This document shows positions 1-10,449 of a stretch of DNA of 64,000 bases, piece after piece. The first letter of the stretch is position 1; every line of letters begins with the position of its first letter. The notes beneath the pieces are model-generated. The model was not told the origin of the DNA, did no database searches, and saw nothing but the letters and a program-made list of their open reading frames with translations. Source of the DNA: Leishmania mexicana MHOM/GT/2001/U1103 (taxonomy: Eukaryota; Euglenozoa; Kinetoplastea; Trypanosomatida; Trypanosomatidae); the NCBI RefSeq assembly GCF_000234665.1, contig NC_018330.1, positions 1 through 64,000 of the forward strand. Direction: 5' to 3'. The translations under genes and the position numbers were made by a program.

Positions 1-15
1 TTCGTTGACGACGTC

Positions 16-252
16 CCCTAACCCTAACCCTAACCCTAACCCTAACCCTAACCCTAACCCTAACCCTAACCCTAACCCTAACCCTAACCCTAACCCTAAC
101 CCTAACCCTAACCCTAACCCTAACCCTAACCCTAACCCTAACCCTAACCCTAACCCTAACCCTAACCCTAACCCTAACCCTAACCCTAACCCTAACCCTA
201 ACCCTAACCCTAACCCTAACCCTAACCCTAACCCTAACCCTAACCCTAACCC
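16..252. repeat. Telomeric repeat array (CCCTAA)n
   Basis: About 39.5 uninterrupted CCCTAA hexamers, the C-rich strand of the TTAGGG telomere used by trypanosomatids. The C-rich strand at low coordinates means this is the left physical end of a chromosome. Fifteen non-telomeric bases (1-15) lie outside the array. Confidence 0.97.
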
Positions 253-660
253 GTACCCTCCCCCGTACCATAACACACGCACACAACAACCTTTAATAGA
301 CCACACACACCAAGTCACAACAACACCCGTACCCTGACCCTGACCCTGACCCTAACCCGTACACAACAACCTTTAACAGACGACACACACCAAGTCACAA
401 CAACAACAAATCCACAGTCATAACCACAACCATTACCATCACAATCCTGCACACAGGTCCGCTTACAGCGCAACAGCAGCGCCAACAACTCACAATACAC
501 ACAAATACAGCAGCAGGTTAAACACACACAACACGCAGTGTAGCCAACGAAGTGGTGCAGTGAGCGCTCCTCTACATCCCACACCACGTCACAGCGGCAA
601 GGCGCACAAGCAGACACAAAGTAACCCTCATCATCACCCTCACACTTCCGTTGCGTAGTC
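253..660. repeat. Subtelomeric AC-rich repeat region (LCTAS-like)
   Basis: A roughly 45 bp AC-rich segment (ACACAACAACCTTTAA..., then CACCAAGTCACAACAACA) occurs at 281-325 and again at 361-405. Between the copies, CCCGTACCC, three CCCTGA variants (331-348) and one CCCTAACCC appear. This telomere-proximal mixture of degenerate hexamers and a short repeated box resembles the Leishmania conserved telomere-associated sequence (LCTAS). The assignment is by architecture only, as I cannot align it here. Confidence 0.6.
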
Positions 661-1756
661 GTCTGTATGGAGCTGACTGCCTACAACATCTCAGTAAGCT
701 CCGTCGCTGCTTTCGACTTCGGCGCACCCGTGACTTCTCTAGCACTGTCGAAGCGAAGGGCGCAGTGTACCGTGCATAGGGTGAGGCGGGCGGCCTCGTG
801 CAAAAGGCAGATAATCTTGGTCGTGTCACTTCACATCGAGACAAGAGCACCGCTGCGCTAGTCTAGGTTGATTCCTACATTTAACCCGCTGAAAAAGTGA
901 TGTGGTATCCGCCAATCATGGGGGCAAGGAAGTCTATTATGTTGTTTGAGAAGGCTCACTTTGCCTCCACAAACTTGTGTGAAAGAAGAAATAAAACGCG
1001 GACAAGGGTGTGCCGACCACTGGTTCAACCTTTCACAGATGCTTGTTCTTCTTTAACGGGGAAAAAAGACCATGTAGGGTGCAACACAGCGCGAGAGGAG
1101 CGGGCGACGTCAAGGGAGCAGCCTTTTGAGGAAGAGAAGAGGGGCAACAGGAATGTGGGAGAGACACGATTACCTTTGGGCGTAGACGGTGCTTGTGCTC
1201 TCTTACAGGTGCGCGCTAATGAAGTGGAGGTGGCAGTCAGCGGTGCACCATTGACTCCAATGCCTGCACAGGATGCCTCCCGTTGTGGTGATGCCCTACT
1301 CTCCGTTCCGGCGACCGACGCTCCAAGCAACAGCTTCCTCTGTCCATCAGTGTGAGACATAGGGCAGGTTAACTCACGCGCCCTTGCAGGTACAGCACCT
1401 TTGTTTCTGAAGTGCCTCTCGGACCTCTCCCAACAGCGATGACATTGGTTCGACATTCCGGTGGATTCTTGCAGATGCCTTTTCGCAACTAGACGAGGGT
1501 CTTCGTGCCCGCACAGAACATGGGAATGGGCAGAAACCTGGGCGGCAACTCAGTTTCCGCGGCATACGCTCCGAGGCAGCCGCCCTGCAGATTGGCTTCT
1601 CACCATGAGAGAGAGAATGTGCTGACGCACGGCGACCGTTGTAGCCCTCGGGTGTCCAAGACAACTGTGGTCCCTTTGGTTAAGTACGGAAAAAACGTGC
1701 AGAGCTCATCGACAAGCAGCCCATCTCCTCCACCCACACACAAGCCCTCCCGGTCG
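661..1756. other. Gene-free subtelomeric stretch
   Basis: No reading frame here has convincing codon use or a recognisable domain. The open frames at 897-1355 (plus) and 1025-1456 (minus) overlap each other and look like chance. The distal part probably carries the 3' UTR of the LSm7 gene. Confidence 0.5.
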
Positions 1757-2032
1757 CTAAATAAAGGGGTTTGGGATCACGGTGGTGTCACCGGAAAGGA
1801 TGATGTTCACTGGGCCACCACGCACGACACAGGCGCCAATCGTGCGCATGTGTGTGTTGCGGTGCCACAACTCTGCGTCGGCTAGAACCAAGTTCACATT
1901 ATTGTCAAACCCTTTCAGTACGCCGTGCACTTCGTGCCCTTTTTGCGATACCACGATTTTACGATCAAGATACTTCTCCAAGGACAGGATGCCCTCCTTT
2001 TTTCTCAGAATGTGTGCCGCCTCCGCAGACAT
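1757..2032 (-). CDS. LSM7: U6 snRNA-associated Sm-like protein LSm7
   Basis: A 91-residue Sm-fold protein. It contains an Sm1-type block ([14 protein letters not shown], then [14 protein letters not shown], residues about 15-50), an Sm2-type block ([11 protein letters not shown]) and the C-terminal IPNPFI ending typical of LSm7. LSm7 is part of the LSm2-8 ring that binds the U6 snRNA 3' end, and in many eukaryotes also of LSm1-7. The ATG at 2032 gives the family's usual length. The frame is open further upstream, but that sequence is low-complexity and does not look like protein. This is the most telomere-proximal gene, transcribed toward the telomere. Confidence 0.88.
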   Translation of the reverse strand: MSAEAAHILRKKEGILSLEKYLDRKIVVSQKGHEVHGVLKGFDNNVNLVLADAELWHRNTHMRTIGACVVRGGPVNIILSGDTTVIPNPFI

Positions 2033-2474
2033 AACTCCTGCTCGACTGCTCCTGCGTATTCTCGGAAGCTTACTGTTTGTGTGTATGACCATTGCGGCAT
2101 GTATGGGTGATGGGGGCGCGTTAGAATAGCACAAAGAAAGGAAACGGCAGAGGATGTAGGGAGGAGAAGAGGTCCAAAACAACACCGCGCACACACCATA
2201 CGCGACGGCAGTCAGCAGCACGGCAAGGCGGTGGGTGATCGTCGAGAAGGCCATATGGAGCGGGAGTAGCTGCCATACAGACTCCAGCAGAGATACATCG
2301 GGAGTGGAGAGAAGAGGCCAGCACTTTGTTGGACGTATTGGAACGAAATTTTCTTCTGGAGAGGACGCCATCCATTACACTTTAGGGGCCTTACGTTTTA
2401 GACGACACGGTCTCGTTAGATACCAACTCACACACTGGGGGGAGGCGGGGAACACCCCGCCATGCGCCTCCAGC
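2033..2474. other. Spacer LSm7-RPF2
   Basis: Short intergenic stretch expected to hold the RPF2 3' UTR and the LSm7 5' UTR. I see no gene; the open frame at 2235-2981 on the plus strand is the complement of RPF2. Confidence 0.4.
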
Positions 2475-3563
2475 TCAAATGTCCGTCTCGGGGCGAGAGT
2501 CCCCTGCATCTGTCTCCACACGAGCCCTGCGACGGCGCGGCTTGCTCGCTTCCTCGGACGCCTCTTCACCGTCGGCGCCACCGCTCGATATGCCGCGGCG
2601 GTGTGCCTTGAAGCGGCGCAGGTTAAGCTCCTGGACGTCTTGTTTGCCCACGTGCAGCTGACCGCGGAGGTTGTTGAGGCTGTCCGACTGCACATTGTCG
2701 ACGGTCGACCGCAGCGTGGCGAGCGTCTGGCGCGGTATGCGGCAGGCCAACTTGAACTCCTGCGGCGTCGCAAAGGAGATGCGGCGGATTTCGAAGTCAA
2801 AGTTGGGTCCGACATCGTAGAGCTGAATGTTCTTGATGGTCCTTGGAACGCCCGTGGCGGCCGACGGCTTCTTGACGGCGTACTGTCGCATGCAGAGGAC
2901 CGCATTGCCCTTTTCACTAGGTGGCTTGTTGGTGTAGCAGTCCGCGGACGGCGCCACACACGCGTCCTCGCCGTTCGTTGAACGCAACGAGAAAAACAGG
3001 ACACGATCGCAACCGTCGAGATTAATCTCGACATCGTTGCCGCCGCGGAAGTAGTCCACCAGGAGATTCTTGAGTCGCATGAACGTCGGGTCCGATGCGA
3101 ACTCGCTGCCGTCAAAGACAAAGAATGGCTTTCCACCCATGGAGCCAGCGTCTACGCCGACCGTCTGCGACATGTCGAGGCGGTCTGCCGCTACAATCCC
3201 CAGCTCTACCATGTCCAGTACGTGGAAGTCGAACTGACGCCCAATCGTAAGGTTGTTTGGTCGCTTTTTGTTGCTCGAGCCAAAGCAGAAGAGCGAGCAG
3301 TCATTCTTGAAGCCGAGAAACTCCAGGTGCTGGCGCCCGTCAAACGGAAAGAAGGCGTTCTTTTTGGCAAGCTTTTTGCAGTACGGCTTCGCGATGGCCA
3401 TGAGATCCACCATCGCATCCCTCACTACATCGTTGGACGATGCACCCTTCAAGAAGAGCACGCGCTTCGGGTTCTCTACCACTTTGGGCTCGTACCGCTT
3501 CACGGCGCGGCGGGTCGTGGCGTTCTTGGCCGTGCGCCGCTTAAAGCCCCCAACACTTGACAT
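2475..3563 (-). CDS. RPF2: Ribosome production factor 2 homologue (Brix domain)
   Basis: 362 residues. A Brix-domain core runs from about residue 30 to 230, with the RPF2 hallmarks KRVLFLKG, the HLEFLGFKNDCSLF block and GGKPFFVFDGSEF. In other eukaryotes RPF2 works with Rrs1 to load the 5S RNP (5S rRNA, uL5, uL18) into pre-60S particles in the nucleolus. The tail beyond residue 310 is acidic then strongly basic (RRRRAR), in keeping with nucleolar localisation. The ATG at 3563 (MSSVGG) is preferred over the in-frame codon ten residues upstream. A long polypyrimidine tract on the minus strand (plus 3662-3705) lies just upstream, followed by an AG at plus 3630-3631, a plausible spliced-leader acceptor. 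Confidence 0.93.
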   Translation of the reverse strand: MSSVGGFKRRTAKNATTRRAVKRYEPKVVENPKRVLFLKGASSNDVVRDAMVDLMAIAKPYCKKLAKKNAFFPFDGRQHLEFLGFKNDCSLFCFGSSNKKRPNNLTIGRQFDFHVLDMVELGIVAADRLDMSQTVGVDAGSMGGKPFFVFDGSEFASDPTFMRLKNLLVDYFRGGNDVEINLDGCDRVLFFSLRSTNGEDACVAPSADCYTNKPPSEKGNAVLCMRQYAVKKPSAATGVPRTIKNIQLYDVGPNFDFEIRRISFATPQEFKLACRIPRQTLATLRSTVDNVQSDSLNNLRGQLHVGKQDVQELNLRRFKAHRRGISSGGADGEEASEEASKPRRRRARVETDAGDSRPETDI

Positions 3564-4738
3564 GATTCGTTTTCTCTTCCTTCGCGCACCCAAAACAAGT
3601 TTGAGGGTAACGTTTGGTGTGAGTGCGTACTGTTATGTGTACATGTGGTGGTGTTCGTGGTGAGAAAAAGGGGGAAGGGTGGGAAGCGGAGGGGAAGGGA
3701 GGCAATGGGGCGTACCGTTGCCCGTGGGTCCACGAAGGAGGCAATGATCAGACGAGTGTTGTACACGTATGGTTGTCGTGAGAAGGAGAGGCAGAGTCGG
3801 AGTTGCAAAAGAGGTCGAGTAGGAGAAGACGGAGAAGGACGTTTCGCAACACATAAAGACCCAGCACCGCCTTGAAGGCAGGAAGGCAGCACAACGCTCG
3901 GGAGGACCACAACACGCCCCTTCCCTAGCCCGAAATCGCTCGGAAGCAACGAAAAAAATGAATCACCCGCTCCAGTCATTAGTTTTTGGCGACGCGCCTA
4001 GCACCTGTATCGCCCGCTGGAAACATCGCCACGGGAAAAAGAGAGAGCAAGACGTCAAACGGCTTCATCCGCAGACACACTTACACCGAGACATAGGCAC
4101 AAGAAAAGGGGACCAGAAGAAAGAACAGAGAGCAACAAAACAACAGCGACAACACAAAGACACAGCTGACGCTCTCGGTGTCATCCGCAGGCGCTCGCGT
4201 GCCTGATAGCGGCGAACAAGGGACAGGGACAAGTGGCCTTCGAGTGAGTGTTATCCTCCGCAACAGATCGTCACTTACCGTACAAAAAATAAGAAAGGGA
4301 CAGGCTGAGAAGCCAGACTACAAAGATCAAGCATAAAAAAGAAAAGAAAACGTTGTGGTAATGGTTTTAAAAAGTGAATGAGTCAATGTCGTCGTCGTAA
4401 AGGAACGCAAAGATTTAAGCAGCGGAGTGCAAAGGAAACAAAAAGGCTTAATAAAGCAGGTAAGGCGAAGGAGGGAAAAATACACGCCCACACAGTCAAG
4501 AACGAACACTGTCGAGCTGCTTTTCGTAACACAAGTAGAAGAGTACACCATGTTCTCGTTTTGAGGGAAGCACCATTATATCAGGGGCATGCACCCACAC
4601 GCACGCACACACACAAGCACAGCACTCCTTGGCGAAAGAAACAGAAAAACGCCTGGGAAGCAGCACAACACAGCAGAACCTAAAACAAAAACGTTTTTTT
4701 TCTAGCAAGCGCCGCGCAGGTCTGGAAATGAAAGCGTC
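3564..4738. other. Spacer RPF2-MCEE
   Basis: Purine-rich on the plus strand, with the strongest tract at 3662-3705 (polypyrimidine for minus-strand transcripts). No coding potential seen. It should contain the 5' UTR and splice acceptor of RPF2 and the 3' UTR of the epimerase gene. Confidence 0.45.
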
Positions 4739-5194
4739 TCAGGACTTCACTTCTTCGAGTTCCGTGAGGACGCCGCCGCAGTCCTTTGGGTGGAGGAAGA
4801 TCACAGGGTTGCCGTGGGCACCGATCTTCGGCGCCGTGCCAAGGCAGCGAATGTTTGCCTCCTTGCATGCCTGCATGGCCGCGGCGATATCCGGGACTTC
4901 AAGGCAGATGTGGTGCATACCCCCGTCCTTGTTGCGCTCCAAGAAGGCCGCAATGGGACTCTTGTCGCCGAATGGGTGAAGCAGCTCAATCTTCGTGTTC
5001 CCCAGATCCACAAAGACTGTGATGACGCCGTGCGCCTCCTGCTTCACCGGTTCGCTGACCTTGGCGTCAAAGAGGCGCGCGTACATCTCGCCAGCCTCTA
5101 CTATGCTACGATTGGCAGGAACAGCGATGGCAACATGGTTAAAGCGCCCGAGATTCGCCGGTATGGCAAACAACGGTCTGCAGCGACGGAACAT
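4739..5194 (-). CDS. MCEE: Methylmalonyl-CoA epimerase (VOC family), mitochondrial
   Basis: 151 residues. After a basic presequence (MFRRCRPLF) comes a single vicinal-oxygen-chelate module pair: FNHVAIAVP (His20), KIELLHPFGDKSPIAAFL, GGMHHICLEV (His95) and GGVLTELEEV (Glu145 or near). These match the metal-binding residues of methylmalonyl-CoA epimerase, which interconverts the (R) and (S) epimers between propionyl-CoA carboxylase and methylmalonyl-CoA mutase. The length and the PFGDKSPIA segment favour MCEE over glyoxalase I. The first ATG is at 5194; the eight residues upstream begin at a TTG and are not used. A mitochondrial location is inferred from the presequence. Confidence 0.92.
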   Translation of the reverse strand: MFRRCRPLFAIPANLGRFNHVAIAVPANRSIVEAGEMYARLFDAKVSEPVKQEAHGVITVFVDLGNTKIELLHPFGDKSPIAAFLERNKDGGMHHICLEVPDIAAAMQACKEANIRCLGTAPKIGAHGNPVIFLHPKDCGGVLTELEEVKS

Positions 5195-6416
5195 GTAAGA
5201 AGAGCGAAAGACTGACAAAGAAAAGAGAAAAGGAAAACTATAGAAAATCCGTAAACAGAAGCGAGAACGAAATACTGGGTGAGTTGATCGTCAGATAGCG
5301 AGAAAAGCTATGCTTGGAAAAGGAAATATAAACCGACCACCAACTGGTCCATCGCGTCAAGAAGGGAGGCGCAAAAAGGGGGAGGAGAGATGTGAATGGG
5401 GGTCGCGCAGCAGCACAAATGTTCAAGAGAGGAGAGCAGGCAGGGATCACGGAGGAAGAGAGGGCGCTCAAGAAACAGGCCACTGAAAAAGAGATGATCG
5501 CGTCTTTGACGGCAACGCACCCGATGCCTTGAGATCCAGCACAAGGCGTTTGAAGCATTTGGTTGTTGGTGCACTCTCTGTAAGAAGGCTTATGTGTTCA
5601 CGGGCTTTCAAAAAAAAAAATAAGGAAATAAAACGCTTTCCCCGAGGCACACAAACACCTCTCGTCACGATAGCGCTCTATTCTATGCACAGATATAAAC
5701 ACACCGGTACCGATCACATTATGTGCCGAAACAGAACGAGAGCTAGAAAACAGGGAGAGCAAGAAATCGTCGTGTTTGGGAAGAGGAAGAATGTAGGGCT
5801 TTCAAATCTAGTCGATGGTCCGATTCGTGCAGTCATGTGTGCAGACGTGCAGATGTGGAGAGACAGCACACGAACACGCACACACACGCAGCGGAAAAGA
5901 CGAAAACAAGTGCAGGCGCTGGCGAAAAGGATGGACAGACGAGGCAAAGCAACCACATTTAACGCGGCAAGAACCAGAAGCCCAAAAATGAGAGAAAGAG
6001 TACGATTGTATACAAGTGCCAAGAGATTTGAACTGGAGGTGTACATGAATGACGAGGGTGGAGGAGGCGGTGAGAGGTAGGAGGGCATGTGGGATGAATA
6101 GGGTTTGAAGAAAAGAAACAACGGAAAGAACACCAGGTGATATAAGCGGGAGAAGCTATTCTCCGAAAGGGAAAAGAAGAAATGGAGCACAGGGCTGTCA
6201 CGGGCAGGCATATATCAATCCGGCCTTACACGCTCACACCGACGCGCACATGCATATATACATATATATATATATATATATCTTTAGATGTTGCCGAACC
6301 TTCCGACACTTCACAGTGACAACGAAAGAGTAGCGTCAGGGAAGTCGTGAATGGGTAACAGTGCTAGTGATGCACATCCCTGTCCTCCAAAGCTCAGAAA
6401 GCAAGCGGTTGCGTCT
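5195..6416. other. Spacer MCEE-GCVP
   Basis: Holds an 11-base A run (about 5610-5620) and a (TA)n tract at about 6252-6281, close to the GCVP stop codon and so probably in its 3' UTR. No gene seen. Confidence 0.45.
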
Positions 6417-9338
6417 CTAGTTGTAGAACTCCAACGGGGCACACGAGCACATCAAGTTGCGATCGCCGTAGGTGTTGTCGACCCGGCCCACAGTCGGCCA
6501 GAACTTTTCGCGGTACTGGTGCCGGGTGGGGTAGGCCGCGAGCTGCCGCGAGTACGGACGGTTCCACACATCCGCCGTCACGCACTTGGCCGTGTGTGGC
6601 GCGTTGGTGAGGACGTTGTTGTCCTTTGGCTGATCGCCACGCTCCACCGCGGCGATCTCTCGACGGATGGAGATGAGGGCATCTGCGAGGCGATCCAGCT
6701 CCCGCTTCGACTCGCTCTCCGTCGGCTCAATCATGAGCGTGCCAGCCACGGGGAACGCCAGCGTCGGCGCGTGGAAGCCGTAGTCCATGAGTCGCTTCGC
6801 CACATCCTCCGCGTCGATGTGGGCAGTTTTCTTAAACGGGCGAATATCGAGAATGAACTCGTGGGCGCAGAACTCGCCGCGGCCGAGGAAGCAGATGGTG
6901 TAGTGTTCCTCAAGCCGCTTCTTGAGGTAGTTGGCATTCAGGACCGCGTACTCGGTGCACGTCTTGAGCCCGTGGGACCCCAGCATCATGATGAGGGCGT
7001 ACGAAATTGTGGCAATCGAAGCAGAGCCGTTACCTGCCTGCGACACTTGCCCAAATGCGTGCGACCCACCCACGACCGGACCATAGGTGCTGTTTGGAAG
7101 GAACGGCGCAAGGTGCTGCCGCACAGTGATCGGTCCTAGGCCCGGACCGCCGCCGCCGTGTGGAATGGAGAAGGTCTTGTGCATGTTGATGTGGCACACA
7201 TCCCCACCGATGAAGCCAGGCCCGGTGTACCCGACTAGCGCGTTCATGTTGGCGCCGTCGATGTAGCACTGACCGCCGTGCTCGTGCACCATGGACGTGA
7301 TCTTGCGAATGTCCTTGTCGTACAGGCCATAGGTGCTAGGATAGGTAATCATGAGGCAGGCCAGCTCCTTGGCATGCTTCACGCACTTGGCCTCCAGGTC
7401 CGCCATGTCCACACTCCCGTGGTCGAGGCAGTTCACTGTGACCACTTTCAGCCCCGCCAGCACCGCCGACGCCGGGTTCGTGCCGTGCGCGCTTATCGGA
7501 ATGAAGCAAACATCGCGGTGACCCTCGCCACGCGATTCATGGTAGGCACGTATGATCCGCAGGCCGGCGTATTCGCCCTGGGCACCGCTGTTCGGTTGTA
7601 TCGAGCAGGCAGCCATACCTGTGATGTCGCACAGCTTCTGCTTCAGGTCAACCAGCAACGCGTGGTACCCGCGCGCCTGATCCTCGGGAACATAGGGGTG
7701 CAGTGCGCTGTACTCCGGCCAGCTCAGTGCCCGCATCGCCGTCGCGGAGTTCAGCTTCATGGTGCACGAGCCAAGCGGGATCATCCCGTGCGTAAGCCCA
7801 TAGTCCTTGCGCTGCAGGTGCTGAATGTAACGCATCAGCTCCGTTTCGCTCTTGTGGGTGTTGAAGACGGTGCTCTGCATGAACTTGGACTTCCGCTGAA
7901 GCGCTTCAGGGATGACACAGATGGTGTCGGCGACGGCCATCAGCGCCTCGATCTTCGGCGTTGGCATGCCGGCAGCCTGCAGCAGCGCGCCGACGTGGTT
8001 CTCCGTCGTGGCTTCGTCCATGGAGACGGACATCTGGTTCGTTGAGCGATCCACAAAAATGTTGATGCCTCTCTCGACGCACCGCTGGGCATAGTCAGCC
8101 GCCGTCACGGGGCTCGCCTCCATTGAGAAGGAGAGTGTGTCGAAGTAGGTGGTGTTCATCGGGGAAAAACCCAGCGACTCCATGCCGACGGCGAACAGCT
8201 TCGCCTTCAGGTGAATCTCCCTCGCAAGCTGCTTCAGCCCCTCCGGGCCGTGATAAATCGCGTAGAAGGCGTTCATGTTCGCGAGCAGTGCCTGCGCCGT
8301 GCAGATGTTCGAGGTGGCACGCTCGCGCTTGATGTGTTGCTCGCGCGTCTGCAACGCCATGCGAATCGCCGGATCGCCGGCCTGGTCCTTGCTGATGCCA
8401 ACGATACGACCCGGGGACAGGCGTTTGAGCTCGGCTGTGATGGCCATGAAAGCGGCGTGTGGCCCGCCGTAGCCCAGCGGGGTGCCAAAGCGCTGCGCGC
8501 AGCCCACTACAACGTCCGCGCCCATCTCGCCGGCCGGCTTGACGAGGCAACTCGCCATCAGGTCCACACCGGCGCAGCAGACGACGCCATTCGCCTTGGC
8601 ACGGGCAAAGATGGTGGTGAAGTCGTGCAACTCGCCCATTGCGTCTGGGGTCTGCACAAAAATACCACTCAGCTCAGCGTCGTCGAGGTCGAGGGACTGC
8701 ACATCGCCGACGATCACCTGTGCTCCTAGGGGGTGCGCACGGGTGCGGATCATCTCAATCGATGACAGAAAAACGTCTTTCGACACGAAAAACTTCCGGC
8801 GCTTGTAGCGGTGATGGTTCAGCGCCAGGTACATACACTCCCCCGCAGCCGTCGCCTGGTCGAGCAGCGACGCGTTGGAGATGTCCATCTTGGTCAGGTC
8901 TGCCACCATTGTCTGAAAGTTGAGGAGCGACTCGAGGCGGCCCTGACCGATTTCTGCCTGGAAGGGGGTGTACGGGGTGTACCACATGGGGTTCTCCAGC
9001 ACGTTCCGCATGATCGTGCTTGGGACGATGCACTCGTAGTAGCCGTGGCCTATCATGCTCTTCAGAACTTTGTTTTGCGCGCCGAGGTTCTTTAGGTAGG
9101 ACAAGGCCTCTGTCTCACTCAAACACTTGAAGTTGTTCAGCGGCGGGCGAAGGATATCGCTCGGCAGCACTGTGGTCATGAGCTCCGCGAGACTCCCCTT
9201 GCCGACCGTCTTGAGCATCTCGGCGGTCTCCTTACGTGTGGGGCCGATGTGTCGGTTCAAGTACGCGTCGGTAGACGTGTGGCGCACCAGGCTCGCTGGC
9301 GCCCGCACACCGTGAACGCAAAGGAGACGGCGGAGCAT
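6417..9338 (-). CDS. GCVP: Glycine dehydrogenase (decarboxylating), P-protein of the glycine cleavage system
   Basis: 973 residues, the normal length for the fused homodimeric P-protein. A cleavable mitochondrial-type leader (MLRRLLCVHGVRAPASL) precedes the mature start region RHIGPT. The pyridoxal-phosphate lysine is Lys721 in MHKTFSIPHGGGGPG. Other family blocks are YTPYQAEI-like (YTPFQAEIGQGRLESL), LGSCTMKLN and SAHGTNPASA. The enzyme decarboxylates glycine and passes the aminomethyl group to lipoyl H-protein, feeding 5,10-methylene-THF in the mitochondrion. The T, H and L partners are not in this window. No frame disruption or missing block seen. From memory the L. major GCVP is LmjF.26.0030, which supports the chromosome 26 assignment. 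Confidence 0.97.
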   Translation of the reverse strand: MLRRLLCVHGVRAPASLVRHTSTDAYLNRHIGPTRKETAEMLKTVGKGSLAELMTTVLPSDILRPPLNNFKCLSETEALSYLKNLGAQNKVLKSMIGHGYYECIVPSTIMRNVLENPMWYTPYTPFQAEIGQGRLESLLNFQTMVADLTKMDISNASLLDQATAAGECMYLALNHHRYKRRKFFVSKDVFLSSIEMIRTRAHPLGAQVIVGDVQSLDLDDAELSGIFVQTPDAMGELHDFTTIFARAKANGVVCCAGVDLMASCLVKPAGEMGADVVVGCAQRFGTPLGYGGPHAAFMAITAELKRLSPGRIVGISKDQAGDPAIRMALQTREQHIKRERATSNICTAQALLANMNAFYAIYHGPEGLKQLAREIHLKAKLFAVGMESLGFSPMNTTYFDTLSFSMEASPVTAADYAQRCVERGINIFVDRSTNQMSVSMDEATTENHVGALLQAAGMPTPKIEALMAVADTICVIPEALQRKSKFMQSTVFNTHKSETELMRYIQHLQRKDYGLTHGMIPLGSCTMKLNSATAMRALSWPEYSALHPYVPEDQARGYHALLVDLKQKLCDITGMAACSIQPNSGAQGEYAGLRIIRAYHESRGEGHRDVCFIPISAHGTNPASAVLAGLKVVTVNCLDHGSVDMADLEAKCVKHAKELACLMITYPSTYGLYDKDIRKITSMVHEHGGQCYIDGANMNALVGYTGPGFIGGDVCHINMHKTFSIPHGGGGPGLGPITVRQHLAPFLPNSTYGPVVGGSHAFGQVSQAGNGSASIATISYALIMMLGSHGLKTCTEYAVLNANYLKKRLEEHYTICFLGRGEFCAHEFILDIRPFKKTAHIDAEDVAKRLMDYGFHAPTLAFPVAGTLMIEPTESESKRELDRLADALISIRREIAAVERGDQPKDNNVLTNAPHTAKCVTADVWNRPYSRQLAAYPTRHQYREKFWPTVGRVDNTYGDRNLMCSCAPLEFYN

Positions 9339-10449
9339 GACAGCGGATGCGGGAAAGAGAAGGGAGGGGTGTCTACCCCAAAATCAGCACTGACACGAAA
9401 CGAAAGAGAAAAGACGGAAACTATTCACGATGTTGTGTTTGTCGCGTGGCCCCGTGGGTGCCACCTATGTGGGGATGAGTGTCAGCACAGTGCGTCGCAC
9501 CACGGCCGACAGCACGCCGCATGGAGAGTGGAGAATGGGAAAAGGGAAACGAGAAGAGAGTAGAGGAAGTGGTCAAAGCAAGATGTCAACGTGACCGGTC
9601 TCTTCCGCGTGTCCACGGTGCCACCGAAAAGAACTTCAGCCAGTATGCCCGTACAAAACCATAGCTTGCCAACTTCGGCCGCACGACCGCTAAATCTTCG
9701 CCCTCTAGCACACGCTGTCAGCCGCGGAATCTGGGCCATGCATCGCACGGCTTCCTGTTGTCCTTTCTCGTGCTTTCTTCCAGTACGCGCTACGCGGCTG
9801 GTGCGAGGCGGGTACTCGGGTGGACTGCGTGCTTTGATACAAGCGGGGCCGCCTTCACCGTCCTGCCCGACGGTGCAGGCGGTGGCGCCAGTCCTCCGTG
9901 TTACAGAGGCCAGTCCAGGGGGCTGCCAAATAAGGTCAAGAAGGAAGTTCCCCTCCCCCAACCAGCCACCCACCCAGCGTCCGGTGAAAGACCTCACAGC
10001 CCCTGCACCGTTCCCGGGTTCCACCATGCGCCCTCATTACGTCACAATCCTCAGTAACGAACAAATGAGGGAGCTCACAAGAGCGTCCTTCTGAATAACA
10101 TACCTGCAGGGCAGGGCCTCCCTGAGAGGTGATCTGCGTACACTTTGGACGGCAGGTGGTCTGCAGAAATATAAGAGGTCAAACATGCTGCTTTCACCCG
10201 TGTTCAGGCGCAGCAGATACGCGACATGCCTGCGCACCACAATGGCAGGTACAAGACACACCAATGAGGCTCTGAGACGGCGAAGGGGGGATGCTACTGC
10301 GTCAGCAAACACCAGAGACGCGCACGCGTCTTTTTCCCCTTTTTGCTTGCAGGGCAAGGGGAGAAGCGAGGGCCTGTAGAGTAGTTGCGCGTGAGTTCCC
10401 ACGACTTGCTTCAGTGGCAGGTCGGCTCACTGTGGTGTCTGGTAGCGTT
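9339..10449. other. Spacer GCVP-CDK-like kinase
   Basis: 1.1 kb without a convincing gene. Long open frames on both strands (for example 9482-10027 minus and 9591-10094 plus) mirror each other and match no family I recognise. Confidence 0.45.

Noticed and set aside
5..337. Open frame of Asn-Pro repeats across the telomere
   Set aside because: It is only the translation of CCCTAA repeats and adjacent subtelomere.
281..405. Short spaced repeats resembling a CRISPR array
   Set aside because: Only two imperfect copies in a eukaryotic subtelomere, with telomere-like spacers.
7278..8045. Plus-strand frames of up to 255 residues inside GCVP and other large genes
   Set aside because: High GC3 coding sequence leaves the complementary strand open; these are shadows of the real genes.
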